A stretch of DNA of 32,351 nt, from contig DKWR01000043.1 of NCBI GenBank assembly GCA_002491825.1, positions 1 through 32,351 of the forward strand, given 5' to 3'. Below are positions 24,065 through 32,336 of the stretch, piece by piece; position 1 is the stretch's first letter, and each line of letters starts with the position of its first letter. Origin of the DNA: Ruminococcaceae bacterium UBA7147. Its GTDB lineage: Bacteria > Bacillota > Clostridia > Oscillospirales > Acutalibacteraceae. The position numbers were made by a program, and so were the translations under genes. Below the pieces are notes generated by a model. It ran no database searches, was not told the DNA's origin, and saw only the letters and a program-made list of their open reading frames with translations.

Positions 24065-24995
24065 CTGCTTCGGAGATTTTCACAACTTTGCCCGGAGCTG
24101 TTTTGTCGGACAGAAAAACAACCTTTGAAAACGCTCCTGTTTTGAAAATTCTGCGTATGTTTTCCTTATGCTTAAGCTCGTACTCGTTTGCGGCGTGGAC
24201 TGTTGCAATTACAATAACGCCGCTGTTTACCGTATGTTCAATTGCCTCTATATCATCTTCTGCGCCTATTTCATCGCAGATTATTATGTCGGGAGCCATA
24301 CTGCGAATTGCCTGCATCATTGCCTCGCTCTTTTTGTAGGAATCGTACACGTCGCACATTCCTATGTCATTTCTGAACACCCCCGAAACAGCGCCTGCAA
24401 GCTCTCCCCTTTCGTCAATCAGTGAAACATTTTTTCCGCACTGTGTTGAAAGTATACGTGCCATATCACGCAGAACGGTTGTCTTGCCCGAACAGGGCGC
24501 ACCGCAAATCAGAACTCCTCCACGCAAATTTCCGAGCCTTTCTACAAGCAGTTTTGCACATCCCTTATGCTCTCTTGCAATACGGATATTGATTGAGGAA
24601 ATATCACGTATATTCACGATTTTTCCGTTGTTCACAACAGCCGTTCCGCTTATTCCTGCACGGTGGCCGCCGAACATCGTGACAAAGCCGTTTATAATTT
24701 CGTTCTGTCTTGTGTAAACGGAATAATTGCAGATATTCTGAAAGGTATCGGCAATGTCTGCACGTGTAACGCTGTACATTGAGCCGTCTATCGGAGTGCT
24801 TGTCAACCCGCCGTTTGATGTAACATAATATTTATTGTCGGTGCAGACTATGCAGAGCGGACGGTTTATGCGCAATCTTATTTCCTGTGCGGAATTTTCA
24901 AGCCGCTCACTCAATGGGTACAGCCTTTTGCAGATTGACGGACACAGGCACTTAACAGCCTGAATAAAACGTCCCTTATCTTCTATGCTTGTCAT
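24045..24995 (-). CDS. spoIIIAA: Stage III sporulation protein AA (secretion-type ATPase)
   Basis: This is a 316-residue cytoplasmic ATPase of the type II/IV secretion family that energises the SpoIIIA-SpoIIQ channel. Walker A is GAPCSGKTT, Walker B is DIIICDEIG, and an IRLRINRPL segment near the N-terminus is typical. ATG at 24995 is chosen because GGAGG lies about 8 bases upstream. An in-frame start at 25061 would extend into the promoter and terminator region. It is the first gene of the eight-gene spoIIIA operon, and the order AA-AH is the standard one. Confidence 0.95.
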   Translation of the reverse strand: MTSIEDKGRFIQAVKCLCPSICKRLYPLSERLENSAQEIRLRINRPLCIVCTDNKYYVTSNGGLTSTPIDGSMYSVTRADIADTFQNICNYSVYTRQNEIINGFVTMFGGHRAGISGTAVVNNGKIVNIRDISSINIRIAREHKGCAKLLVERLGNLRGGVLICGAPCSGKTTVLRDMARILSTQCGKNVSLIDERGELAGAVSGVFRNDIGMCDVYDSYKKSEAMMQAIRSMAPDIIICDEIGAEDDIEAIEHTVNSGVIVIATVHAANEYELKHKENIRRIFKTGAFSKVVFLSDKTAPGKVVKISEAGDIFGS

Positions 24996-25026
24996 TTTAA
25001 ATTCCTCCAAAATTAACTTGTACTTA

Positions 25027-25055
25027 ATACTATGTTGACAAGCATAAAAATATGA
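25027..25055 (-). promoter_or_regulatory. Candidate sigma-E promoter for spoIIIAA-AH
   Basis: On the minus strand, TCATATT (25049-25055), a 14-base spacer and CATAGTAT (25027-25034). The sigma-E consensus recalled from Bacillus subtilis is KMATAWW, about 14 bases, then CATACAMT. The -35 fits fully and the -10 fits at 6 of 8. The spoIIIA operon is known to be sigma-E dependent in B. subtilis. The -35 lies inside the 3' arm of the apgM terminator. Confidence 0.65.
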
Positions 25056-25086
25056 CCTCAACGGAAAAATTCCATTGAGGTCATAT
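25045..25086 (-). terminator. Rho-independent terminator after apgM
   Basis: ATATGACCTCAA (25050-25061) pairs with TTGAGGTCATAT (25075-25086), with an inner GGAA/TTCC stem. A T-run follows on the minus strand (TTTTTATG). It separates the prfB-apgM transcript from spoIIIA. Confidence 0.85.
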
Positions 25087-25107
25087 GCTCAAATTATTTT
25101 AATTTTA

Positions 25108-26319
25108 TTACTTTGACAGAAAATAATCCATCATTGTAAAGCCTTTTTCTATGTAATTGCCTGTTTGCTTTGCTTCCTTTTCACAGAAGCATTTTACATT
25201 GCTGTTTATTTCATTTTTGCTGTCGTAGATGAGGTACGGAACAGGGTTTGAGCTGTGTGTTTTAATCGAAAGTGGGGTGGGATGGTCGGGACAAACGAGA
25301 ACTGCAAAATCGTCGTAGCCATTAAGAAACTCGGTTACGGGTGCGAGGATATGCTTGTCGATAAGCTCAATAGCCTTGACCTTGTTTTCCATTTCTCCCC
25401 TGTGGCCGCACTCGTCGGGAGCTTCAACGTGAACGTAAACGAAATCTGCACCGTTTTTGAACTCGTCAATTGCTGCCTTGCACTTGCCGTCAAAGTTAGT
25501 ATCAATATAGCCTGTTGCGCCTTCAACGTCTACGCTCTTCATACCTGCGCAGATTGCAATACCCTTTAAAAGGTCAACAGCCGAAATCATACTGCCCTTC
25601 TTGCCGAATTTTCCGAAAAAGCTGTCAAGCTGCGGCTTTGTGCCCTCGCCCCAGAGCCAGATTGAGTTTGCAGGACGTTTGCCCTCTGCAACTCTCTGCT
25701 TATTAACAGGGTGATCATTGAGCAAATCATAGCTTTTCTTCATAAGCTCGTAAAGCTTTGCGGTGTCCTCGCCCTTGGGAATATAGTCGGTAATCACACG
25801 GTTTGAAATATCGTGCGGAGGTGTAAGCTCACCGGGGTGGGGGTTGCCGTTGTTCCACACAAGACAATGACGGTATGAAACGCCCGAATAGAATTTGAAA
25901 GTATCATCACCGAGCTTTTCCTGAATGTAATCTATTAAAATCTTTGCTTCCTGCGTTGAAATATCGCCGCCGCAGTAGTCAACCATTGTTTTATCCTCGT
26001 AATTTTCCTCGTCGGAAAGCGTTACAAGGTTGCATCTTAAAGTAACGTCAGTGTCCTTTAAATCTATTCCGATGCTTGCCGCCTCAAGCGGAGAACGTCC
26101 GCTGTAGTAGATTGCAGGCTCATAACCGAGAACGGAAAGGTTAGCAACGTCACTGCCGGGCTTTAAGCCCTCTGCAACAGTCTTTACCATTCCAACTTCA
26201 CCTTTTGCGGCAAGGCTGTCCATACAAGGCTTAACAGCCTTTTCCATAGGAGTTTTGTTGCCGAGCGCTTCAACAGGCTCGTCAGCCATTCCGTCACAAA
26301 GCATTACAAAATATTTCAT
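25108..26319 (-). CDS. apgM: Cofactor-independent phosphoglycerate mutase, archaeal type (ApgM)
   Basis: This 403-residue metalloenzyme of the alkaline-phosphatase superfamily interconverts 3- and 2-phosphoglycerate in glycolysis. Visible signatures are the N-terminal metal site LCDGMAD, the catalytic-Ser region GSDVANLSVLGYEP, YYSGRSPLEA, and the C-terminal metal ligands VHVEAPDECGHRG and VCPDHPTP. Some members of this subfamily act as homoserine kinases, so the reaction needs a test. No threonine-pathway gene lies beside it. ATG at 26319 follows AGAGGG directly after prfB (15-base gap), so it is probably in the prfB transcript. Confidence 0.92.
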   Translation of the reverse strand: MKYFVMLCDGMADEPVEALGNKTPMEKAVKPCMDSLAAKGEVGMVKTVAEGLKPGSDVANLSVLGYEPAIYYSGRSPLEAASIGIDLKDTDVTLRCNLVTLSDEENYEDKTMVDYCGGDISTQEAKILIDYIQEKLGDDTFKFYSGVSYRHCLVWNNGNPHPGELTPPHDISNRVITDYIPKGEDTAKLYELMKKSYDLLNDHPVNKQRVAEGKRPANSIWLWGEGTKPQLDSFFGKFGKKGSMISAVDLLKGIAICAGMKSVDVEGATGYIDTNFDGKCKAAIDEFKNGADFVYVHVEAPDECGHRGEMENKVKAIELIDKHILAPVTEFLNGYDDFAVLVCPDHPTPLSIKTHSSNPVPYLIYDSKNEINSNVKCFCEKEAKQTGNYIEKGFTMMDYFLSK

Positions 26320-26334
26320 ATCTATTCCCTCTTT

Positions 26335-27453
26335 TTATTTCTGCAAGGTTCCAAGACTTGCACATTTTAAGTATGCATTGATAAATCCGTCAAGGTCGCC
26401 GTCCATAACGCCCTGAATGTTACCTGTTTCAAAGCCTGTTCTGTGGTCCTTTACCATTGTGTACGGCATAAACACGTAGCTTCGAATCTGCGAACCCCAG
26501 GTAATTTCCTTCTGAACGCCCTTGATGTCCTCGATTTTTTCAAGGTGCTCACGCTCTTTGATTTCAACGAGCTTTGAAATAAGCATTTTCATTGCAACGT
26601 CACGGTTCTGATACTGGCTACGCTCAACCTGACTTGCAACAACAATACCTGTCGGAATATGAGTAAGACGAACGGCAGATGAGGTTTTATTTACCTTCTG
26701 TCCGCCTGCGCCGCTTGCACGGTAAACGTCCATTTTAATATCCTCGGGTGCGATATTAACCTGAATATCATCGTCCATTTCGGGCATAACCTCTAATGAA
26801 GAAAAGCTGGTGTGACGTCTGCCTGCCGAGTCGAACGGTGATACTCGCACAAGGCGGTGAACGCCTGCTTCGCTTTTTAGATAACCGTATGCGTTTTCGC
26901 CCTCTATAAGCAGAACTGCGCTCTTAAGTCCTGCTTCGTCGCCGTCGAGGTAGTCAACCTCTTTAACCTTGAAACCGTGAGCCTCTGCCCAGCGTGTGTA
27001 CATTCTGTATAGCATTTCCGCCCAGTCCTGCGCTTCTGTTCCGCCCGAGCCTGCGTGGAAGGTGAGAATTGCGTTATTTTTATCGTATTCGCCTGTAAGC
27101 AATGTCTGAAGTCTTTGCTTTTCAAGGCTTTCCTTAACTGCGTTTACTTCGCTTTCTGCCTCTTCAAGGAGCGACAAATCCTCTTCCTCATTTGCAAGCT
27201 CAATCAGAGCAACTGTGTCCTCGTATTTTGCAACAAGACCTTCGTATGCCTCGACCTTGCCCTTGAGCGCACCTGTTCTCTGCAAAACCTTCTGCGACTT
27301 TTCAACGTCGTCCCAGAATCCCGGCTCGGTAGCCTTTAGCTCAAGCTGCTGAATTTCGGACAGCATTCCCTTCATTCCGAGAGCGTCGGACAAATCGTCA
27401 ATTTCAGGCTTTAATGCCTGAAGTCCGAGCAGCAATTCTTCAAACTGTACCAT
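26335..27453 (-). CDS. prfB: Peptide chain release factor 2
   Basis: This 372-residue release factor reads UGA and UAA stop codons. The stop-recognition tripeptide SPF (RVSPFDSAGRRH) identifies RF2 rather than RF1. The catalytic GGQ lies in GAGGQKVNK, and HAGSGGTEAQDW is the family segment. ATG at 27453 follows AAAGG. A frame to 27486 would include the Shine-Dalgarno. The gene is one uninterrupted frame, so it lacks the early UGA and programmed +1 frameshift used by many bacteria to autoregulate prfB. It is first in a two-gene unit with apgM. Confidence 0.96.
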   Translation of the reverse strand: MVQFEELLLGLQALKPEIDDLSDALGMKGMLSEIQQLELKATEPGFWDDVEKSQKVLQRTGALKGKVEAYEGLVAKYEDTVALIELANEEEDLSLLEEAESEVNAVKESLEKQRLQTLLTGEYDKNNAILTFHAGSGGTEAQDWAEMLYRMYTRWAEAHGFKVKEVDYLDGDEAGLKSAVLLIEGENAYGYLKSEAGVHRLVRVSPFDSAGRRHTSFSSLEVMPEMDDDIQVNIAPEDIKMDVYRASGAGGQKVNKTSSAVRLTHIPTGIVVASQVERSQYQNRDVAMKMLISKLVEIKEREHLEKIEDIKGVQKEITWGSQIRSYVFMPYTMVKDHRTGFETGNIQGVMDGDLDGFINAYLKCASLGTLQK

Positions 27454-27512
27454 AAACACATACCTTTCTTTGATATATATTTTCATTTTAAATTATCTTA
27501 TCACAATTAGTT

Positions 27513-27541
27513 ATTATACCAAATTTACGCAGAAATGTAAA
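27513..27541 (-). promoter_or_regulatory. prfB-apgM promoter
   Basis: On the minus strand, TTTACA (27536-27541), a 17-base spacer and TATAAT (27513-27518). It diverges from the promoter at 27568-27596. Confidence 0.75.
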
Positions 27542-27567
27542 CTTATATTTTAAATAAATTATTATTG

Positions 27568-27596
27568 TTGCATTTACAGTTTTTATTTGTTATAAT
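27568..27596 (+). promoter_or_regulatory. Promoter for the RING/zinc-ribbon membrane gene and galU
   Basis: TTGCAT (27568-27573), a 17-base spacer and TATAAT (27591-27596), with CGGAGGAAATT before the ATG at 27627. Confidence 0.75.
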
Positions 27597-27626
27597 TAAC
27601 TTGTAAAAGAATATACGGAGGAAATT

Positions 27627-28643
27627 ATGGAATTTACGCAATACAAATGCCCCGTATGCAATGAACAATTCAAAAGCGGTGACGACATTGTTGTGTGCCC
27701 CGAATGCGGTGCTCCGCATCACCGTGAATGTTACGAAAATAACGGACATTGCTTTTATGAGGACAAGCATTCAGAGGATTTTTCCTTTGAAGAAACATAC
27801 AGTGAAAATAATGGCGGTTCGGGCAACACCGATGACGACACAATAACCTGTAAAAAATGCGGTTTTGAAAATGACAAGGCCACGTTTTACTGCCATAACT
27901 GCGGTTTTCCGCTCAATGAGCAGGACAGAAAGCAGAACAACAATCAGAATACACAAAATGGTAATAACGGTCAGCCTTATAATCAGGGCGTACCTCCGTT
28001 CGGTTTCGGCGGATCAGGGATTCCGTTTGACCCGATGGCAGGGATTGACAGCGAACAGCCGATTGCCGATAATGTTACGGCAGGAGAAATGTCAAAATTT
28101 GTCGGCAAGAACACCCCATATTTTATGATTGTGTTCAACCGAATCAAAAATTTCGGCAGTTCAAAATTCAACTTTGCGGCTTTTCTGTTTTCGGGAGTTT
28201 ATTTCCTTTACAGAAAAATGATTGCTGTAGGCGTTTTAATTTCTTTACTTGTAATCGGACTTACCGTCGGTGAAACATTTATTCAGCTTATGCCGGAATA
28301 TCAGGAGCTTATTAACAGCCTTCTTAATATGCAGAACGGTACGCAGATGTTTTATTCTTTTTCGCTTTCGTCGGAATTTTCAATGAATGAAATTATCTTT
28401 ATGTATTCGCCCTACATTTTGAGTCTTGCAAAGCTGGTTATTATGTTCGTTTGCGGTCTGACGGCAAACCGAACCTATTATAAACACTGTACAAAGAAAA
28501 TCAACCTTATAAAGTCAAATGTTGATTCGCCAAACATCAACAAGGAGCTTGAAAAATGCGGAGGAGTCAACCTTGCACTTGCAGTATGCTTTGAAGCTGC
28601 ATATGTGATTGTTTCCTACATTCCGCTGTTCATAAGATTTTAA
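27627..28643 (+). CDS. RING-like/zinc-ribbon protein with DUF2628-type membrane domain
   Basis: This is a 338-residue protein. Residues about 8-42 carry CPVC…CPECGAPHHRECYENNGHC, a cross-brace Cys/His pattern like the prokaryotic RING family. A second zinc ribbon, CKKCGFENDKATFYCHNCG, lies at about 75-95. An Asn/Gln/Gly-rich linker follows (about 100-135). The C-terminal half has a KFNFAAFLFSGVYFLYRKM segment and about four hydrophobic stretches, as in DUF2628-type proteins. The domain order suggests a membrane sensor or scaffold with a cytoplasmic zinc head, but no function is known. It is probably co-transcribed with galU (27-base gap). Confidence 0.8.
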   Translation: MEFTQYKCPVCNEQFKSGDDIVVCPECGAPHHRECYENNGHCFYEDKHSEDFSFEETYSENNGGSGNTDDDTITCKKCGFENDKATFYCHNCGFPLNEQDRKQNNNQNTQNGNNGQPYNQGVPPFGFGGSGIPFDPMAGIDSEQPIADNVTAGEMSKFVGKNTPYFMIVFNRIKNFGSSKFNFAAFLFSGVYFLYRKMIAVGVLISLLVIGLTVGETFIQLMPEYQELINSLLNMQNGTQMFYSFSLSSEFSMNEIIFMYSPYILSLAKLVIMFVCGLTANRTYYKHCTKKINLIKSNVDSPNINKELEKCGGVNLALAVCFEAAYVIVSYIPLFIRF

Positions 28644-28670
28644 CAACTACTATTTTTTCGGAGGACTGAA

Positions 28671-29543
28671 ATGAAAATTACCAAAGCAGTTATTCCTGCG
28701 GCAGGCTTAGGCACAAGAGTTCTTCCTGCAACCAAAAATATGCCCAAGGAAATGTTCCCCATTGTTGACAAGCCTACAATTCAGTACATTGTTGAAGAGG
28801 CAGTTGCTGCGGGAATCACAGATATTCTCATTATCACCAACAGAGGAAAGGGACTGATCGAGGATCATTTTGACGCTTCCCCCGAGCTTGAAGCACAGCT
28901 TGAAAAGAGCGGCAAAACGGAATTTCTTGAAACCGTAAAGGCAATTTCAAGCCTTGCAAACATCACCTTTATCAGACAAAAAGAGATGAAAGGTCTTGGC
29001 CACGCAGTACTTAAAGCAAAGTCATTTGTCGGAAACCAGCCTTTTGCGGTTATGTACGGCGACGGCGTTATCGTCAGCAAAACTCCTGCAATCAAGCAGC
29101 TTATCGATTGCTACGGTGAGTACGGCGAGGGCGTTGTGGGCGTTAAGCTTGTTCCCGAAGAGGATATTCACAAGTACGGCTCATTAAAGGTTGAAAATCT
29201 GCACGACAATGTATTCAAATGCACGGATATGAAAGAAAAGCCGCAGACAAAGGAAGAGGTACTTTCGCTGTACTCAATCCTTGACAGATGCGTACTTCCT
29301 GCCGAGATTTTTGAAATTCTCGAGCGTACAAAGCCGGGCGCAGGCGGTGAAATTCAGCTTACTGACGCTATGCGTGAAATAGCCATTACTAAAGGAATGA
29401 CGGCAGTTGAATTTGAGGGTAAGCGTTACGACATGGGCAACAAGTTCGGAATTTTGCAGGCGCAGATTGAAGTCGGACTTGAACACCCCGAAACCAAAGA
29501 TCAGCTGAAGGAATACATAAAAGAAATCGCAAAGACTTTATAA
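28671..29543 (+). CDS. galU: UTP-glucose-1-phosphate uridylyltransferase
   Basis: This 290-residue enzyme makes UDP-glucose from UTP and glucose-1-phosphate for wall polymers and glycans. The nucleotide-binding AAGLGTRVLPATKNMPKEM sequence is at residues 10-28. FPIVDKPTIQYIVEEA, MYGDGVI and PGAGGEIQLTDAM follow as in the GalU family. ATG at 28671 follows CGGAGG. Length is typical. It sits behind the zinc-ribbon membrane gene and ahead of a strong terminator. Confidence 0.96.
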   Translation: MKITKAVIPAAGLGTRVLPATKNMPKEMFPIVDKPTIQYIVEEAVAAGITDILIITNRGKGLIEDHFDASPELEAQLEKSGKTEFLETVKAISSLANITFIRQKEMKGLGHAVLKAKSFVGNQPFAVMYGDGVIVSKTPAIKQLIDCYGEYGEGVVGVKLVPEEDIHKYGSLKVENLHDNVFKCTDMKEKPQTKEEVLSLYSILDRCVLPAEIFEILERTKPGAGGEIQLTDAMREIAITKGMTAVEFEGKRYDMGNKFGILQAQIEVGLEHPETKDQLKEYIKEIAKTL

Positions 29544-29562
29544 TTACATATTTTAGTTTTAA

Positions 29563-29602
29563 AAAAGCAACGAGGCTTCCAAAATGCGGAAGCCTCGTTT
29601 TC
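29563..29602. terminator. Bidirectional terminator between galU and the PHP gene
   Basis: AACGAGGCTTCC (29569-29580) pairs perfectly with GGAAGCCTCGTT (29588-29599) over a 7-base loop. It has A6 before it and T4 after, so it can end both converging genes. Confidence 0.88.
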
Positions 29603-29608
29603 ATTTGA

Positions 29609-30436
29609 TTAGTATTTTTCAATCGGAATCAGTATCGGCTGATGATTTTCGTAAATAGTATAGTGTGTAAAGCCTGCTTTTTTGGCAACCTCTATTCCCT
29701 CTTTTATGCCTTTTCCGACTGAATCAACATTGTGTGAATCTGTTCCGAGAGTGATGTATTTTCCGCCGAGTTCTCTGAAACGTCTTACAAGCGTTTCATC
29801 GGGCAGAGTTGTTTTTAATTCCTTAAACAAACCCGAAACGTTTATTTCAAGTGCTTTATTATTCTTAATAAGAATTTTAAATATATTGTCAATATCTTCA
29901 CAGAATACTGAAAGGTCGGGAATTTTTCCTGTTTTTGCCTTGATATAACGAAGCGGATAAGTAAGATGAGCAAGGCTGTCAAAGTATTTAAATTCTGCCG
30001 TTTCTGCAAGTTCAGCAAAGTACAGTTTCAAAATTTCATCAATGCTGACTTTCGTCCAGTCGACAAAATAGAAGTCCTCCATCCCCCTCAGGTTATGCAC
30101 AGAGACAAGTGTAAAGTCGCTTGCGCCGTAGGCTAACGCCCTTTCGGTACATTCCTTATCGTGCATCGGCTCGCCAAGCTCAATTCCGCACAACACCTTT
30201 AGTTTGTCGGCGTATTTTTCCTTTGCTGACAGGGTTTCTGCAATTGACTTGGGAATAAGCCTGTCAAAGCTTCCGTATTCGCAGTTTTCGCCGTCTTTTA
30301 TCCACGGTGCTTCGCAGTGGTCGGTGATTGCGATTGCGTACAAACCGCTTTTTATTGCACTTTCGCACATCTCATCAACAGAGTTTTTTGCATCAAAAGA
30401 ATTATTCGAATGCATATGCAGGTCACATAGTTTCAT
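29609..30436 (-). CDS. PHP-domain phosphatase (histidinol-phosphatase-like)
   Basis: This is a 275-residue PHP-domain metalloenzyme. Metal-ligand motifs are in order: DLHMHSNNS at the N-terminus, AITDHCE, GIELGEPMHDK, VHNLRG and LGTDSHN. The HisK/HisJ type removes phosphate from histidinol phosphate in histidine synthesis. No his gene is nearby, so another phosphoester substrate is possible. ATG at 30436 follows GGGAGG. An in-frame ATG at 30487 would put that site inside the gene. It diverges from the ACT-domain gene. Confidence 0.85.
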   Translation of the reverse strand: MKLCDLHMHSNNSFDAKNSVDEMCESAIKSGLYAIAITDHCEAPWIKDGENCEYGSFDRLIPKSIAETLSAKEKYADKLKVLCGIELGEPMHDKECTERALAYGASDFTLVSVHNLRGMEDFYFVDWTKVSIDEILKLYFAELAETAEFKYFDSLAHLTYPLRYIKAKTGKIPDLSVFCEDIDNIFKILIKNNKALEINVSGLFKELKTTLPDETLVRRFRELGGKYITLGTDSHNVDSVGKGIKEGIEVAKKAGFTHYTIYENHQPILIPIEKY

Positions 30437-30495
30437 AAAACAGATACCTCCCAAAAAAATAATAGCATAACAATCAAATTTATGCAAGTTTAGCC

Positions 30496-30524
30496 TTTAC
30501 ATTAGTCAAAAATGAGTATATAAT
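30496..30524 (+). promoter_or_regulatory. Promoter for the ACT-domain/UPF0210 pair
   Basis: TTTACA (30496-30501), a 17-base spacer and TATAAT (30519-30524). The 11-mer TTATGCAAGTT occurs just upstream (30480-30490) and again in the leader (30571-30581). Confidence 0.75.
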
Positions 30525-30569
30525 AAACAACAATGAATTATTATATACTTATTAATAGGTTACTGCGGA

Positions 30570-30603
30570 ATTATGCAAGTTCAAAGCATTAATCCTGCAT
30601 AAT
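30570..30603 (+). promoter_or_regulatory. Leader inverted repeat next to the Shine-Dalgarno of the ACT-domain gene
   Basis: ATTATGCA (30570-30577) and TGCATAAT (30596-30603) form an 8-bp stem over an 18-base loop, directly before CGGGAGG. The leader is about 85 bases. It could affect initiation, but the stem is short and AT-rich, so chance is possible. Confidence 0.35.
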
Positions 30604-30617
30604 CGGGAGGTTATCTT

Positions 30618-30887
30618 ATGAAAGCAATCATTACAGTTATTGGCAAAGACACAGTTGGCATTCTGGCAAAGGTTTCTGACGCCTGCGCACAGGCAGACGT
30701 GAACATTGTTGAAGTTACACAGAGCGTTCTTCAGGATATGTTTGCAATGGTTATGCTTGTTGAAATCGACAAATCAAACATCGGTTTTGAGCAGATTAAA
30801 GAAAACCTTGAAAAGGTAGGAGAAGCTACAGGCACCAAAATCCACATTATGCACGAAGACATCTTCAACAGTATGCATAAGATTTAA
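30618..30887 (+). CDS. ACT-domain protein (UPF0237 family)
   Basis: This is an 89-residue protein made of one ACT domain: the ITVIGKDTVGILAKVSDACAQADVNIVEV pattern has the glycine loop between the first strand and helix. ACT domains bind amino acids or similar ligands and usually regulate partner enzymes. ATG at 30618 follows CGGGAGG. It lies 29 bases upstream of the UPF0210 gene. The pair is a familiar conserved neighbourhood in Firmicutes, but the ligand is not known. Confidence 0.92.
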   Translation: MKAIITVIGKDTVGILAKVSDACAQADVNIVEVTQSVLQDMFAMVMLVEIDKSNIGFEQIKENLEKVGEATGTKIHIMHEDIFNSMHKI

Positions 30888-30916
30888 TAAGCGGATTGAA
30901 AGGATAGTTTAATAAA

Positions 30917-32278
30917 ATGTTAGAAACAAAAGATATACTTGAAACGATAAATATGATAGACAACGAAAACCTTGACGTAAGAACAATTACTATGGGTATT
31001 TCGCTTCTTGACTGTATTGACGAGGATATTGACAAAGCCTGCACAAAGGTTTACGACAAAATCTGCCGTTCGGCAAAGGATCTTGTAAAAACAGGCGAGG
31101 ATATTCAGAAGGAATACGGTATCCCGATTATTCACAAAAGAATCTCCGTTACTCCTATCGGTATGGTAGCCGCTCCGTGCCAGAGCAAAAAGGTAGTAAA
31201 GTTTGCATACGCACTTGACAAAGCGGCTAAAGAGCTTGGCGTAAATTTTGTCGGCGGCTACTCTGCACTCGTTCAGAAGGGCTTTGCAAGCGGCGACTAT
31301 GCGCTGATTGAGAGCATTCCGCAGGCGTTAAGCGAAACAGACTTTGTCTGCTCGTCCGTAAATATCGGCTCGACAAAAGCAGGTATCAATATGGACGCAG
31401 TCAAGATGATGGGTAAAATCGTAAAGCAAACGGCTGAAATCACAGCCGACAGAAACTGCATCGGTGCGGCAAAACTCGTTGTATTCTGCAACGCTCCCGA
31501 GGATAATCCGTTTATGGCAGGTGCATTCCACGGCGTCGGCGAAGCAGATACGGTAATCAACGTCGGTGTATCGGGACCGGGCGTTGTAAGAGCCGCACTT
31601 GCAAAGGGCGGTGCAGGCAAGGATATTACACAGATTGCCGATATGGTAAAGAAAACCGCCTTTAAAATCACACGTATGGGCCAGCTTGTTGCACAGGAAG
31701 CAAGCAAAAGACTCTGCGTACCCTTTGGTATTGTTGACCTTTCACTTGCACCGACTCCCGCAGTCGGCGACAGTGTTGCACATATTCTTGAAGAAATGGG
31801 ACTTGAGGTCTGCGGCTGTCACGGAACAACCGCCGCTCTTGCACTGCTCAATGACGCTGTCAAGAAGGGCGGCGTTATGGCTTCCTCTCACGTTGGAGGA
31901 CTCAGCGGTGCTTTCATTCCCGTTACAGAGGACGCAGGTATGATTGACGCTGCGCAGAACGGTTATCTTGACATCACAAAGCTTGAATCAATGACAGCCG
32001 TTTGCTCTGTTGGTCTTGATATGATTGTTGTGCCGGGAGATATTACTCCCGAGGTTATCTCGGCAATTATTGCCGATGAAGCAGCTATCGGTATGGTCAA
32101 CACCAAAACAACAGCCGTAAGACTTATTCCCGCTATCGGAAAGAAAGCCGGTGATGAACTCAACTTTGGCGGACTTCTCGGCAGAGGTCCCGTAATGCCT
32201 GTAAGACAGGGCTCGCCCGAAGTATTTATCAAGCGTGGTGGAAGGATCCCCGCACCCTTGCAGGCGCTGAAAAACTAA
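30917..32278 (+). CDS. UPF0210/PFL-family protein (DUF711)
   Basis: This is a 453-residue protein of the UPF0210 (DUF711) family, whose fold is described as pyruvate-formate-lyase-like. It has no established reaction. Family segments are TITMGISLLDC near the N-terminus, HKRISVTPIGMVAAPCQS, GFHGVGEAD-type (FHGVGEADTVINVGVSGPGVV), and GLLGRGPVMPV near the C-terminus. Length is typical and the frame is intact. AAAGGA lies upstream of the ATG at 30917. It is probably co-transcribed with the ACT-domain gene, which may sense its substrate or product (inference). Confidence 0.93.
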   Translation: MLETKDILETINMIDNENLDVRTITMGISLLDCIDEDIDKACTKVYDKICRSAKDLVKTGEDIQKEYGIPIIHKRISVTPIGMVAAPCQSKKVVKFAYALDKAAKELGVNFVGGYSALVQKGFASGDYALIESIPQALSETDFVCSSVNIGSTKAGINMDAVKMMGKIVKQTAEITADRNCIGAAKLVVFCNAPEDNPFMAGAFHGVGEADTVINVGVSGPGVVRAALAKGGAGKDITQIADMVKKTAFKITRMGQLVAQEASKRLCVPFGIVDLSLAPTPAVGDSVAHILEEMGLEVCGCHGTTAALALLNDAVKKGGVMASSHVGGLSGAFIPVTEDAGMIDAAQNGYLDITKLESMTAVCSVGLDMIVVPGDITPEVISAIIADEAAIGMVNTKTTAVRLIPAIGKKAGDELNFGGLLGRGPVMPVRQGSPEVFIKRGGRIPAPLQALKN

Positions 32279-32336
32279 TTAATTTCTGATTATCACTTTT
32301 TAATTTCAGTTTGGTTTGTAAAATAAACGATAATTT

